Positions 19,801-29,000 of a stretch of 64,000 nucleotides of DNA are shown piece by piece. The notes under the pieces were generated by a model. It made no database searches. It was given only the letters and a program-made list of their open reading frames with translations, and was not told the DNA's origin. A program made the position numbers and the translations under genes. The number at the start of each line of letters is the position of its first letter. The first letter of the stretch is position 1. Origin of the DNA: an uncultured Winogradskyella sp. (GTDB lineage: Bacteria > Bacteroidota > Bacteroidia > Flavobacteriales > Flavobacteriaceae); assembly GCF_947495255.1 (NCBI RefSeq), contig NZ_CANLYI010000007.1:124001-188000 (forward strand), in the 5' to 3' direction.

Positions 19801-20618
19801 GAAGTATAATCTTCTGAAGTGACTACTGCATTTTCGATGTCTGAAATGGATTTTACATACCCCAAACCACGCACTAAATATTCGGCTTGGTTAATTTCCA
19901 AAGTTTGTGCACCAATATCTTTGTTGCTTTCTTTAACCGCTTTTACAACGTGTTGCAATCCAATATTATATTGACGCATCAGTTCTGGATTAACATCCAC
20001 TTGGTATTCTTGAACATAACCACCAATTGAAGCTACTTCTGAAACACCACTTGCAGAGGACAACGCATACTTTACATAGTAATCCTGAATACTGCGTAAC
20101 TCTTGCAAATCCCAACCACCAGTTACATTTCCGTTTTCGTCACGACCTTCAAGCGTGTACCAAAATATTTGTCCTAATCCTGTAGCATCTGGACCCAAAG
20201 CAGGATTAACACCTTCGGGTAATAAACCACTTGGTAAGGAATTAAGTTTTTCGAGAATACGACTTCTGCTCCAGTAAAATTCTATATCCTCTTCAAAAAT
20301 GATATAGATGCTTGAAAACCCAAACATAGAGGAACTACGAATGGTTTTCACTCCAGGAATACCCAATAATGATGTGGTTAATGGATAGGTTATTTGGTCT
20401 TCTATATCTTGTGGGGAACGACCATCCCACTTGGTAAATACGATTTGTTGATTTTCACCTATATCGGGAATAGCATCTACTGCTACAGGGTTACTTGGCA
20501 AAAATCCTGTATCCCAATTAAAAGGTGCATTAACAGTTCCCCATCCAATAAAAAGGACGAGTAGCAGAACTGCAACGAGTTTGTTTTCTATTAAAAATTT
20601 GATGCTTTTATTTAGCAT
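16872..20618 (-). CDS. cusA: CusA/CzcA family heavy-metal efflux RND pump (copper type)
   Basis: The preferred start is the ATG at 20618 (MLNKSIKFLIENKLVAV). An upstream TTG at 20636 is possible but adds six atypical residues. The RND pump has the family's conserved stretches: VDAIPDIGENQQIV near the N-terminus, GTMVDVGVILSENI in TM4, and GIATDDGVVMATYL plus GEKRIRPCLMTT near the C-terminus. At roughly 1248 residues it is longer than E. coli CusA. The extra length is an added membrane-rich block after TM6 and a periplasmic insert around VRQRYKVNDDGEYVLKNG. It uses proton flux to expel Cu+/Ag+ through CusB and CusC. The copper assignment rests on the copA, DUF305 and CusB neighbours. Confidence 0.9.
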   Translation of the reverse strand: MLNKSIKFLIENKLVAVLLLVLFIGWGTVNAPFNWDTGFLPSNPVAVDAIPDIGENQQIVFTKWDGRSPQDIEDQITYPLTTSLLGIPGVKTIRSSSMFGFSSIYIIFEEDIEFYWSRSRILEKLNSLPSGLLPEGVNPALGPDATGLGQIFWYTLEGRDENGNVTGGWDLQELRSIQDYYVKYALSSASGVSEVASIGGYVQEYQVDVNPELMRQYNIGLQHVVKAVKESNKDIGAQTLEINQAEYLVRGLGYVKSISDIENAVVTSEDYTSIRIKDIGKVSLGPATRRGLLDKEGAEVVGAVVVARYGANPMEVINNVKEKINELSAGLPSKVLADGRTSQVTIVPFYDRTELIQETLGTLNEALTLEILITILVIIIMVFNLRASILISGLLPVAVLMVFIAMKLFGVDANIVALSGIAIAIGTMVDVGVILSENIIRHLDENENVIPTEQGTSDEESHKKLPINTVVYNATAEVSGAIVTAVMTTIISFIPVFTMIGAEGKLFRPLAFTKTFALTASIIVALFLIPPFAAFLFRKKNIKNSFKYVLNGVLIALGIVAIVYGYWLGLILIAFGITAFLNLQSKITDKQANLINIIISVSAIVFLLAEYWRPLGVDKSIFWNLIFVSVICFGLLGVFSLFIKYYTRILRWCLDNKLLFLSVPTAIVIAGFFIMKNTGKEFMPSLNEGSFLLMPTSMPHSGVEENKRVLQQLDMAVASIPEIETVVGKAGRTESALDPAPLSMYENIIQYKPEYMLNENGVRQRYKVNDDGEYVLKNGMSLRAEQREAWQSLKAKEQLIPDDDGEFYRNWRPEIQSPDDIWNEIVKVTKLPGVTSAPKLQPIETRLVMLQTGMRAPMGIKVKGQDLKQIEAFGVQLENIIKEAEGVKKEAVFADRIVGKPYLLIDIDREKIARYGISIQDVQDVLKVAVGGMVLTQTVEGRERYGVRVRYPRELRANPTDLQQIYVPVEKGSPVPLSELATISYEQGPQVIKSEDTFLVGYVLFDKLDGFAEVNVVESAQALIQQKIDSGELVVPKGINYQFTGTYENQLRAEKTLSVVVPLALAIIFLILYFQFRSVGTSLMVFTGIAVAFAGGFIMIWLYGQGWFLNFNFFGENLRDLFQMHPINLSVAVWVGFIALFGIATDDGVVMATYLTQTFDRNTPDNKKEIRASVVEAGEKRIRPCLMTTATTILALLPVLTSTGRGSDIMIPMAIPSFGGMLIALITLFVVPVLYSWKAEVQLKRTSK

Positions 20619-20673
20619 ATGATTGATTTTAAACAATTAGACAATAGTGTTGTAAAAACACCGAATACAGTAA

Positions 20674-20706
20674 ATTATCCTTACGACATTGCAGTCATAG
20701 GATAAA
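20674..20706 (-). promoter_or_regulatory. Imperfect hairpin in the leader of cusA
   Basis: TTATCCT ... AGGATAA arms (7 bp) enclose an inner GAC/GTC pair in the 107-base gap between the HYC_CC_PP gene and cusA. It has no U-run on the minus strand, so it does not look like a terminator. It could act as an mRNA processing or regulatory structure. Confidence 0.35.
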
Positions 20707-20725
20707 AAAGTCTATTGTTTAAAAA

Positions 20726-21139
20726 TCAAATTAAGTATGTTTCGTCAATCTTGTAGAGTTGCCTTATGACGAGTGGCGGTTTATATTCTTCGTAAGTAGA
20801 AACGTTATTTTCTAAACCTTCAAAAAGGTTAATGTAAGTGTAAACAAATGAAGCTATAAATAGTTGTTGCTCAAATGAGATTTTGTCAATTTGCAGTTGT
20901 AGTTCGTCTTGACCTTCAATTGCTAATTGTTTATCATCACAACAATTTTTCTTGGTAATAGAACATCCTTCGGTTGAAGGCTTTTCCATTTCCATTCCGC
21001 ACCCTTTGGCCTTATGAAATATGGCAGTTTCTACTAACGTATCTCCGCAATAATGCATATTCACAGTAAATGACATTGTAGAGAATAACACTACAAAAGC
21101 CATTGCTAAAGACATTATTTTATGGAAAATCTGCTTCAT
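20726..21139 (-). CDS. HYC_CC_PP family secreted protein
   Basis: The preferred start is the ATG at 21139 (MKQIFHKIMSLAMAF), giving 137 residues with a clear signal peptide. The three family signatures are present: MHYCGD just after the signal, KNCCDD in the middle and YKPPLV near the C-terminus. This Bacteroidota family usually accompanies metal-resistance and metal-uptake genes; the Cys/His pattern suggests periplasmic metal binding, but the role is unproven. It lies between the Zn/Cd-type ATPase and the cusA gene. A second, divergent member sits at 30472, so each RND system in the block has one. Confidence 0.8.
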   Translation of the reverse strand: MKQIFHKIMSLAMAFVVLFSTMSFTVNMHYCGDTLVETAIFHKAKGCGMEMEKPSTEGCSITKKNCCDDKQLAIEGQDELQLQIDKISFEQQLFIASFVYTYINLFEGLENNVSTYEEYKPPLVIRQLYKIDETYLI

Positions 21140-21210
21140 ATTGATTGCGAAGTTACGAAATTTTAACAACTATTGATTTTGTTTAACAGAAGTTTAATTG
21201 ATTAATCTGC

Positions 21211-23163
21211 TTAATCCCATTTCATTTTCTGCAATCTAACTGCATTTAAAATTGCTAATAATGCTACTCCTACATCTGCAAAAACTGCTTCCCACATTGT
21301 GGCTAAACCACCTGCTCCTAAAATCAAGACAATAACTTTAATACCAAATGCTAAAATGATATTCTGCCAAACAATTTTACGTGTGGAATGACTTATTTTA
21401 ATGGCTCTCACTACTTTTGAAGGTTGGTCTGTTTGAATGATAACATCTGCTGTTTCAATAGCAACATCACTACCTAAACCACCCATTGCAATACCAACAT
21501 TACTTGCTGCTAAAACAGGTGCATCGTTAATACCATCACCTATAAAAGCTACTTTATTTTCAGGATTTTTCTTTAAAATTTCAACTTCGTTTAATTTATC
21601 TTCTGGTAATAAGCCACCTTTAGCATTTTCAATATTTAATTCTTTTGCAACTTGTTGGGTAATCGAATCTTTATCACCGGAAAGCATCATAATATTTTTG
21701 ATACCTACTTTATGTAATGCTGTAATAGTTTCTTTTGCATCTTCCTTTAATTCATCTGCTATGACTACATAACCTGCAAATTGATTATCGATTGCAACTA
21801 ATACTATCGATTCTACAATAGATTCCGTTTCAGATGGAACATTTATATTATTCGCAGTCATTAAGGCTTTATTTCCTACTAAAACTGTTTTACCATTAAC
21901 AACGCCTTTTAAACCTTTACCTGCAATTTCAGAAACGTCTTGTGCTTCAAAATCTTCTCCTTCAGCTTTGTACTCTAAAATGGCTTTAGCAATTGGATGC
22001 GTGGATTGTTCTTCCAACGCCATTAAGTATTGCATAAATTCGGTTTCATTCCAACCAATTGCTTTTACTTCTTTGATTTTAAAAACACCTTTGGTAACGG
22101 TTCCTGTTTTGTCCATTACCAAAGTATTTATTTTGGTCATAGCATCTAAAAATGAAGCACCTTTAAATAATATTCCATTTTTTGAAGCTGCTCCCAATCC
22201 ACCGAAATATCCTAATGGAATTGAAATCACTAAGGCACAAGGACAAGATATTACCAAGAAAATTAATGCTCTGTATAACCAATCTCTAAACACATAATCA
22301 TCTACAAAAAAGTAAGGTATAAAAGTAACACCAATAGCTAAAAACACAACAATTGGTGTGTAGATACGAGCAAACTGTCTAATGAATAATTCTGTTTTAG
22401 ACTTACGAGCTGTAGCATTTTGAACCAAGTCTAATATTCTCGCAATAGAACTATCTTCAAAGGTGTTGGTTACCTCAACTTCAACAACACTTTCTAAATT
22501 GATACTACCTGCGTAAACCTTTGCATCTTTCTGAATAGAATCTGGTTTGCTTTCGCCTGTTAATGCTGCGGTGTTTAGAGATGCTTTTTCGGATAATAAA
22601 ATCCCATCTAACGGTATTTTCTCACCTACTCGAATTTGTATTTTTTCACCAATATTTACAGCTTCTGGCGACACACTAACATAATCACCATCACGAAATA
22701 CATTGGCTTCTTTTGGTCGAACATCTAATAAGGCTTTAATATTTCCTTTTGCTCTATTAACTGCTGCGTTTTGAAATAATTCTCCTACTGCATAAAATAG
22801 CATTACTGCCACACCTTCAGGATATTCACCAATGATAAACGCACCAATGGTGGCAATAGACATTAAAAAGAACTCGGTAAAAACATCGCCTTTTATAAGA
22901 CTTTTCCATCCTTCTTTAATTACAGGAAATCCAACTGGAATATATGCTAAAGTGTACCAAACTACTCGAATCAATCCTTCAAATTGAGGAATCGCATCAA
23001 AATAATCTACAGCGATACCTACCATTAACATAACAAAACTTATAATAGCAGGAATGTATGTCTTGAATGCACTTCCATCTCCGTGGTCGTGACCATCATC
23101 GTGAGAATGTTGCTCTTCTGAATTTGGTTTTAAATCTCTTAAATTGACTTTCTTTTTTTTCAT
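21211..23163 (-). CDS. Heavy-metal P-type ATPase, Zn2+/Cd2+/Pb2+ type (P1B-2, ZntA/CadA-like)
   Basis: The 650-residue protein has a His/Asp-rich N-terminus (EEQHSHDDGHDHGDG) instead of an HMA domain. Its core carries SCPCALVISIPLG, the CPC form typical of the Zn/Cd group, with DKTGTVTKGVFK, STHPIAKA and GDGINDAPVLAASNVG. It would export divalent soft metals from the cytoplasm. Upstream on the same strand are the GDCCVxC, MerTP, DUF3703 and Fur genes, 11 to 15 bases or less apart, so these likely form one transcript. The lack of an HMA domain is notable, since HMA domains are instead found in MerTP and other proteins of this block. Confidence 0.9.
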   Translation of the reverse strand: MKKKKVNLRDLKPNSEEQHSHDDGHDHGDGSAFKTYIPAIISFVMLMVGIAVDYFDAIPQFEGLIRVVWYTLAYIPVGFPVIKEGWKSLIKGDVFTEFFLMSIATIGAFIIGEYPEGVAVMLFYAVGELFQNAAVNRAKGNIKALLDVRPKEANVFRDGDYVSVSPEAVNIGEKIQIRVGEKIPLDGILLSEKASLNTAALTGESKPDSIQKDAKVYAGSINLESVVEVEVTNTFEDSSIARILDLVQNATARKSKTELFIRQFARIYTPIVVFLAIGVTFIPYFFVDDYVFRDWLYRALIFLVISCPCALVISIPLGYFGGLGAASKNGILFKGASFLDAMTKINTLVMDKTGTVTKGVFKIKEVKAIGWNETEFMQYLMALEEQSTHPIAKAILEYKAEGEDFEAQDVSEIAGKGLKGVVNGKTVLVGNKALMTANNINVPSETESIVESIVLVAIDNQFAGYVVIADELKEDAKETITALHKVGIKNIMMLSGDKDSITQQVAKELNIENAKGGLLPEDKLNEVEILKKNPENKVAFIGDGINDAPVLAASNVGIAMGGLGSDVAIETADVIIQTDQPSKVVRAIKISHSTRKIVWQNIILAFGIKVIVLILGAGGLATMWEAVFADVGVALLAILNAVRLQKMKWD

Positions 23164-23174
23164 TTAGTTTTGTT

Positions 23175-23381
23175 TTAGCAACAACTTTTGTTTTGTTGAA
23201 TTGGTGGACAAGGAACTGTACCATAAGAACAATACACACAACAATCTCCTTCGATTGGTTTCAAAACCGTTTTACAATGCTCACACTCGTAAAAGAATTG
23301 ACAAGCGTTAGTTGGCATATCTTCTTTCTTTTTATGACCACAGGTTGGGCAAGTGATTTCCGATTTTAATATAGTTTGCAT
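23175..23381 (-). CDS. GDCCVxC domain-containing protein (cysteine form)
   Basis: This small 68-residue protein has the ATG start at 23381 (MQTILKSEITCPTCG). It is packed with cysteines: CPTCGHKK, CQFFYECEHC and the family signature GDCCVYCSYGTVPCPP. The family is known in selenocysteine and cysteine versions and is commonly found beside mercury/metal transport genes. No in-frame TGA is present, so this is the all-cysteine form. A metal- or thiol-handling role is likely, but its mechanism is not known. It sits between MerTP and the Zn/Cd ATPase gene. Confidence 0.8.
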   Translation of the reverse strand: MQTILKSEITCPTCGHKKKEDMPTNACQFFYECEHCKTVLKPIEGDCCVYCSYGTVPCPPIQQNKSCC

Positions 23382-23386
23382 CAATT

Positions 23387-23974
23387 TTAATTTTTATCAG
23401 TTACTTTATAACCCGTAGAATTAATTGCTTTCTCAATTTCTAATTCATTAGTTTTAGTTTGGTCATACTCAATGATTGCGTTACCATTCTTGTATGATGT
23501 TTTTGAGTTTACAATTCCGTTAAGTTTATTTACTTCGTGGTTTACGTGAGCTTCACAACTGGCACAAGTCATTCCACTTATTTTATACACTGTTGTTTTG
23601 ATATTTGATTTATCAACGATAACAATTTGTTTCTCTGAATTTGGATAAAACATACTTGAGTAGTATGGTAATGCCAACATCACTATTGCGAATACTGTTA
23701 CAACTCCTAAAAAGGTTTTTGACTGAATAAATTTTGGTTTTTTATCCGTTTCACATTCACAGTCGATTTCTTTTTCTGGTTTTAATTTTTGATACCAAGC
23801 AAAGAGAAGAACTAATATAGTTAGCCCTATTAAGTAAGGTCTAAATGGTTCTATCCAAGAAAAAGTTGAAGCTACACCACTTGTACCTGCAATTAATGCC
23901 AAAACAGGTGTGATGCAACACAATGAAGCTGTGATTGCTGTTAGGATACTTGTAACCGCTAATTTATTTTTCAT
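23387..23974 (-). CDS. merTP: MerTP-type metal transport protein (MerT fused to a periplasmic HMA domain)
   Basis: The 195-residue protein has a first membrane helix with the vicinal pair Cys19-Cys20 (ASLCCITPV). A second helix, a cytoplasmic Cys pair (DCECETD) and a third helix follow. A C-terminal HMA domain with MTCASCEAHV completes it. MerT proteins import Hg2+ and MerP binds it in the periplasm; the fusion joins both. No mercuric reductase or MerR-type regulator is seen in the window, so mercury detoxification cannot be claimed and another metal is possible. It overlaps the DUF3703 gene by 4 bases (ATGA type). Confidence 0.85.
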   Translation of the reverse strand: MKNKLAVTSILTAITASLCCITPVLALIAGTSGVASTFSWIEPFRPYLIGLTILVLLFAWYQKLKPEKEIDCECETDKKPKFIQSKTFLGVVTVFAIVMLALPYYSSMFYPNSEKQIVIVDKSNIKTTVYKISGMTCASCEAHVNHEVNKLNGIVNSKTSYKNGNAIIEYDQTKTNELEIEKAINSTGYKVTDKN

Positions 23975-24333
23975 TCTATATATAATAATTTTTCAATGTC
24001 ATTTGGAATAGGCATACGTTTTAATGGTGGTACGTTTGCGCCACCTGTGTTACCAAGAGGAACGTGATTTATAAATGATTTCCAGCCACCAACAAGCAAT
24101 CTAATAATTTGACCGAATACTTCTTTAGTATCTTTTTGTCTAAATCCAAACTTTAGCATAAGCCAATGTGAATAGGTATGTTCTATAGGATAAGATTGTC
24201 CTATTATATGACTACGTTCTAAATGATACCAAGCATTACCAAACTGCTTATTTTCTAAACAGAAACTGTATTGTTTTAATTCTTGGTTATACGCCTGTTT
24301 TAGATGTTTAGGTATTTTAGTATTAAACTTCAT
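23971..24333 (-). CDS. DUF3703 family protein
   Basis: The preferred start is the ATG at 24333 (MKFNTKIPKHLKQAY), giving 120 residues. The longer reading would need a TTG at 24375. The DUF3703 pattern is clear: YNQELKQY, WYHLERSHIIGQ, HTYSHWLMLKFG, and GNTGGANVPPLKRMPIP. The conserved His residues look like a metal or catalytic site, but the family has no proven function. It often travels with Mer-type transporters and Fur/MerR regulators in metal islands, as here. Its stop overlaps the MerTP start by 4 bases. Confidence 0.8.
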   Translation of the reverse strand: MKFNTKIPKHLKQAYNQELKQYSFCLENKQFGNAWYHLERSHIIGQSYPIEHTYSHWLMLKFGFRQKDTKEVFGQIIRLLVGGWKSFINHVPLGNTGGANVPPLKRMPIPNDIEKLLYIE

Positions 24334-24389
24334 ATCCTCTAATTTTGGATAAATGTACTTTAATAGTAAGTGCAATGGAAGTGCAATAA

Positions 24390-24803
24390 TTAGACACTAC
24401 ACTTATCGCAAATACCTTTTACCACCAAATTTACATTCTCTGACACAAAACCATCTGGCACTTTTATTTGAGGTATTTTATGTTCTGTTAAGCAAATGGT
24501 TTCATTGCAATTATTACAATGGAAATGTAAGTGCAAATCGGTTTCAATTTCACAATTACATCCCTTTTCACATAATGCATATTTTGTAATCCCTGTACCA
24601 TCGTCTATTTGATGCACAATAGCCTTTTCTTCAAAGGTTTTAATAGTTCTGTATAAAGTGGTTCTGTCTGCTTTTGAGAAAGCATTTTCAATATCACTTA
24701 AAGTAACAGCGACCTCTTTTTCTGCAAGAAACTTATATATAAGCAAACGCATTGCTGTAACACGAATATTTTTTGACTCTAATACTTGTTCTATTGTTTC
24801 CAT
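24390..24803 (-). CDS. Fur family metal-responsive repressor
   Basis: The 137-residue Fur-type regulator has a winged-helix domain (residues 1-75; DIENAFSKADRTTLYRTIKTFEEKAIVH). It also has the metal-binding half with CEKGCNC, HLHFHCNNC and a final ICDKC, giving the paired CxxC structural zinc site. It is the only classical metal-sensing regulator in the block and lies 2 bases after the CzcB-like adaptor, so it is probably an autoregulated repressor of the operon. Whether it senses Zn, Fe or another metal cannot be decided from sequence alone. Confidence 0.88.
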   Translation of the reverse strand: METIEQVLESKNIRVTAMRLLIYKFLAEKEVAVTLSDIENAFSKADRTTLYRTIKTFEEKAIVHQIDDGTGITKYALCEKGCNCEIETDLHLHFHCNNCNETICLTEHKIPQIKVPDGFVSENVNLVVKGICDKCSV

Positions 24804-24805
24804 AA

Positions 24806-26011
24806 TTAATGTGCGTGTTCTGCTTCTCCTTTTTTCATTTCTGCGTTAAGATAATAAGCATTGTTATAAGCAAATTTTGTATTACTTTCTATGTTTTCAG
24901 TAAATTGAACCGATACCCAATCACCATCTTTAGTGCCTAACACAACTTCGATAGGTTTAAAGCTCCAATCGTCATTTTCTTTTTCTACTGAAAACACATA
25001 ATATCTTTCGCCTTCTTTTATAATTGCACTTTCTGGTAAAGCTTTTGTTTGGGTATTATCTACTTGAATTTTACCTTGAATATACATACCAGGAATTAAG
25101 TTACCTTTTTTGTTTTCTATTTCTGCGTGAACGTGGACTGCTTTTGGGTTGTCCTCAAAGGTTTTGCTTACGGAATAGATTTCTGCGATAAGCTCTGCAT
25201 CTGGTATGGATTGTACCGTAAAGTTAACTTTCTGACCTTTCTGTACTTTATAAACATCTTTTTCAAAAACCATTAAATCGGCGTGAACGTGATGCGTATT
25301 TACAATTTCAAATAATTCGGTTTGTGGCTCTACATATTGACCTGTTTTTACTTCAACTTTTTGCACAAAGCCTTCTATTGGACTTCGCAATGCTATGCGC
25401 TGTGCAATTGTTCCATTGCGAACTGATGTAGTGTTAACGTTGAGTATTCTTAATTGCGCTTCTAAACCATTAACCATTGCTTTTGATGCTTGATATTCTG
25501 CTTCTGCTTTCTGGAAATTAGCACCAGAACCAACACCAGCATCGTATAATTTTTGTTGACGTTCATAATTTTTCTTTGCAAGCTCGCTATTGCTATAAGC
25601 GTTTAAATAATCCGTTTGCGCTTGTATGATATTTGGGTGCGATAGATAAGCCACAACTTGACCTTTATTAACCTTATCACCTTCAATCACTTCAATTGAA
25701 ACGACATTTGCACCAACAACAGTAGTAATAGCTGCTTCGTTTTGTGGTGGTACTTCTAACGTTCCGTTTGCTTCTACATAGCCGCTCATATTACGTAATG
25801 CTAACGTATCTATTTTCATTTTCAATGCATCGAATTGCTGTTGTGAAAGCATTACTTCGTCTTCATCGTGATGCTCTTCGTTAACTTCTGTTTTTTCTTC
25901 CTCATCGTGGGAATGACCATCATTCTCGTTATGATTTTCTTTATTTCCGCAAGCTGAAACAAATATGGCTAACACCATTACGGTAAGGATTTTATATATT
26001 TTGTTTTTCAT
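24806..26011 (-). CDS. CzcB-like efflux RND periplasmic adaptor (lipoprotein)
   Basis: The 401-residue protein has a lipobox at the N-terminus (FVSACGN). A His/Glu/Asp-rich metal-binding segment follows (HNENDGHSHDEEEK, EEHHDEDE). The adaptor core has the barrel-sandwich signature (GDKVNKGQVVAYLSHP) and a helical hairpin with QADYLNAY-like repeats. It couples the CzcA-CzcC fusion pump encoded 4 bases upstream. His-rich adaptors of this kind are linked to Zn/Co/Cd/Ni efflux. Unlike the CusB-like protein at 10067 it has neither the CPICGMD module nor DUF3347, so two distinct efflux systems are encoded. Confidence 0.88.
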   Translation of the reverse strand: MKNKIYKILTVMVLAIFVSACGNKENHNENDGHSHDEEEKTEVNEEHHDEDEVMLSQQQFDALKMKIDTLALRNMSGYVEANGTLEVPPQNEAAITTVVGANVVSIEVIEGDKVNKGQVVAYLSHPNIIQAQTDYLNAYSNSELAKKNYERQQKLYDAGVGSGANFQKAEAEYQASKAMVNGLEAQLRILNVNTTSVRNGTIAQRIALRSPIEGFVQKVEVKTGQYVEPQTELFEIVNTHHVHADLMVFEKDVYKVQKGQKVNFTVQSIPDAELIAEIYSVSKTFEDNPKAVHVHAEIENKKGNLIPGMYIQGKIQVDNTQTKALPESAIIKEGERYYVFSVEKENDDWSFKPIEVVLGTKDGDWVSVQFTENIESNTKFAYNNAYYLNAEMKKGEAEHAH

Positions 26012-26015
26012 TGTC

Positions 26016-29000
26016 TTATTTATTAAAATATTGTAATTGAAATGTGCTTTCTAAATAGTTTACTAATGCAGTCTGTGCTTCCAGTTCCGATTGAATTGCT
26101 TCTTTTATCAACTGCGTAAATGCAGTATAATCAATTTCGCCTTCTCTATATGCCAGTAATGCACCTGTTTTTTGCTCTTTTGTTAATGGTAAAACTTGGT
26201 CTTTGTAAAACTCCCAAGATGTTTTCCATTTCATATAATTTTCTTTAGCCTGAACAAACCTTGATTGTACTTCCTGTTTTTTGAACGCTACATTGGTTTC
26301 CGCTATTTCTTTATCAATTCTGGCACTTCTAACTTGTGCTTTGCTAGAACCTGATAAAAACGGAATTGAAATTCCTGCTTGATAGGTGTAAAATCCTGAA
26401 TTGCCATTTACTTTTTGTAAACCACCTTGAAGATTGAACTTTGGCAAATTATCTGCTTTTGCAGCTTTATATTTAGCTTCCGCTTCATCTACAATGCTCT
26501 GCGACATACTGTACAATGGATGACTTTCAATACTGAATGTTTCCATATCACTATCTATCGCTACCTCAAATTCATCTGAAACTGTAAAAATTTCTTCTGA
26601 TACCAACCACAAATTGAATTGCTGTAAGGCAATAAGATAATTACTATAGGCTTGCGCTTTTTTATTCTGAATTTGAAACGCTTGATTTTTTGCTGCCGAA
26701 TATTCTAATTTAGAAATAGCTTCGACTTCATAATTTAAAGCTACTGCTTGCTCGAATTTGGAATAAATGGAATCCAATTCCTTATACAAATCATAGTTTT
26801 GTTTCATTTGATAGCAATTAGACCAAGCTTTTTTAACTTCCAATTCTAATTCCAACTCGGAAAGTTGAAAGGCTTTTTGTTCCAATTGAATGCGTTGTTC
26901 TTGTAGCTTCTTTTTAGAACCAATGCCAAATACATCGATATTTGATTGACCAATACCAATGGTTGTATAGATGCCATTTCCATTATCAATTTCTTCTCCA
27001 CCTGTAAAAATTTGAGTCGTTCCGAAATCATAGGCAGTCGATTTTAATTGTTCTTGTTTTGTAATTTCCAACTGCTTTTGCTTCAATAATGGATAATTAC
27101 TTTTTGCGAGTTTAACAGCTTCCTGTAATGAAATTTCGGGAATTGTATCATTCAACTCTTGTGCATTACTTTGTGGTGAAAAGCCAAATAGTAATAATAC
27201 AACTGCTGTTGCTGTTACTAACTTTTTATTTGGCTTAAACGTAAAAGATTTGTTTTCTACCCAATGATATAAAATTGGTAAAACAAATAAGGTAAGCAAA
27301 GTTGAAGTTAATAATCCACCAATAACAACCGTTGCCAATGGACGTTGTACTTCTGCACCAGCTGATGATGAAATAGCCATTGGTAGAAAGCCTAATACAT
27401 CTGTAAAAGCAGTTAGCATAATAGGTCTGATTCTTCGTTTAGTACCTTCAACTATTCTATCCTTTAGATTGGTTACACCTTCTTCTTTTAATTCGTTGAG
27501 TCCGCTTATCATTACCAAACCATTTAAAACTGCAACACCAAACAGCACAATAAAACCAACACCTGCCGAAATACTAAATGGCATATCACGTAACCACAAC
27601 GCCACAACACCACCAATAGTTGCCATTGGAATAGCTATGTAAATCATTAAGGTCTGTGGTAAAGATTTTAATGCAAAATATATTAGTATAAATATGAGTA
27701 ACAATGCAATAGGCACAACGGTTTGTAATCGGTTGCTGGCACGTTCTAAATTTTCAAATGCACCACCATAACGAATAAAATAACCTGATGGTAATTCTAA
27801 TTGTGCATCTAATTTTGATTTAATTTCAGTTACTAACGATTTTACATCACGTCCTCTAACATTAACACCTACATAGGTTCTTCTATTGGTGTTATCTCTA
27901 CTGATTTGCATTGGTCCTGCTTTATAGCTTACATCTGCAATTTCACGTAAAGGAATTTGAGCACCCGAAGGTAAATTGATATACAGGTTTTGAACATCTG
28001 AAATATCCTTACGGTTTTGATCGCTTAATCGTACTACTAAATCGAAGCGTTTTTCACCTTCAAAAATTACACCTGCTGTACCACCTGCAAATGCAGATTG
28101 TACGGTTTGATTTAGGGTATTTATTTGAAGTCCGTATTGTGCTAATTTGTTTCTGTTGTAATTAATGGTCATTTGTGGCAAACCTGTTGTTGCTTCGGCT
28201 TTCATATCACCAATGCCTTCAGTACCTGCAATAATTTTAGATATTTCTTCGGCTTTTTGAGATAGAATATCAATGTCTTCACCATAAAGTTTTATAGCAA
28301 TATCTTCACGAACACCTTCTAATAACTCGTTAAAACGCATTTCAATAGGTTGTGTAAACTCATAATTAACACCAGGAACCATTTCAACTGCTTCTTTCAT
28401 TGCTTCAATCAATTCATCTTTTGATTCTATAGTAGTCCATTCACTTTTAGGTTTCAGAATTACAAAAACATCGGCAATATCCATAGGCATCGGGTCGGTT
28501 GGAATTTCGGCAACACCAATACGACTCACAATTTTATCAACTTCTGGAAATTTTGCTTTTACTATTTGTTCTATTTTGGTAGTAGTTTCAATAGTTTCTG
28601 TAAGTGAACTACCTGGTTTTAAAATAGCGTGAAATGCAATATCACCTTCATCGAGTTGCGGAATGAACTCGCCACCCATTCTTGAAAACATAAAAACGGT
28701 TATTCCGAACAACACAACTGCAATACCAATTACCCATTTCCCTTTTCGCAAGGCTCTAACCAATAAAGGTTGGTATTTATCTTCAACCCAATGCACAAAT
28801 CTATCTCCATAAGATTTTTTATCGTTTTTAGGTGCTCTTAATATTAAAGCTGACATCATTGGCACATAGGTTAAACAAAGTACCATTGCACCAATCATAG
28901 CAAAAATAAAGGTCAAAGCCATTGGTTTAAACATCTTTCCTTCAATACCTTGTAAGGCTAAAATGGGTAGAAAAACGATAAGGATAATCAACTGACCGAA

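Noticed and set aside
23175..23384. Selenocysteine in the GDCCVxC protein
   Set aside because: No in-frame TGA is used; all expected positions are cysteine codons, so no selenium machinery is implied.
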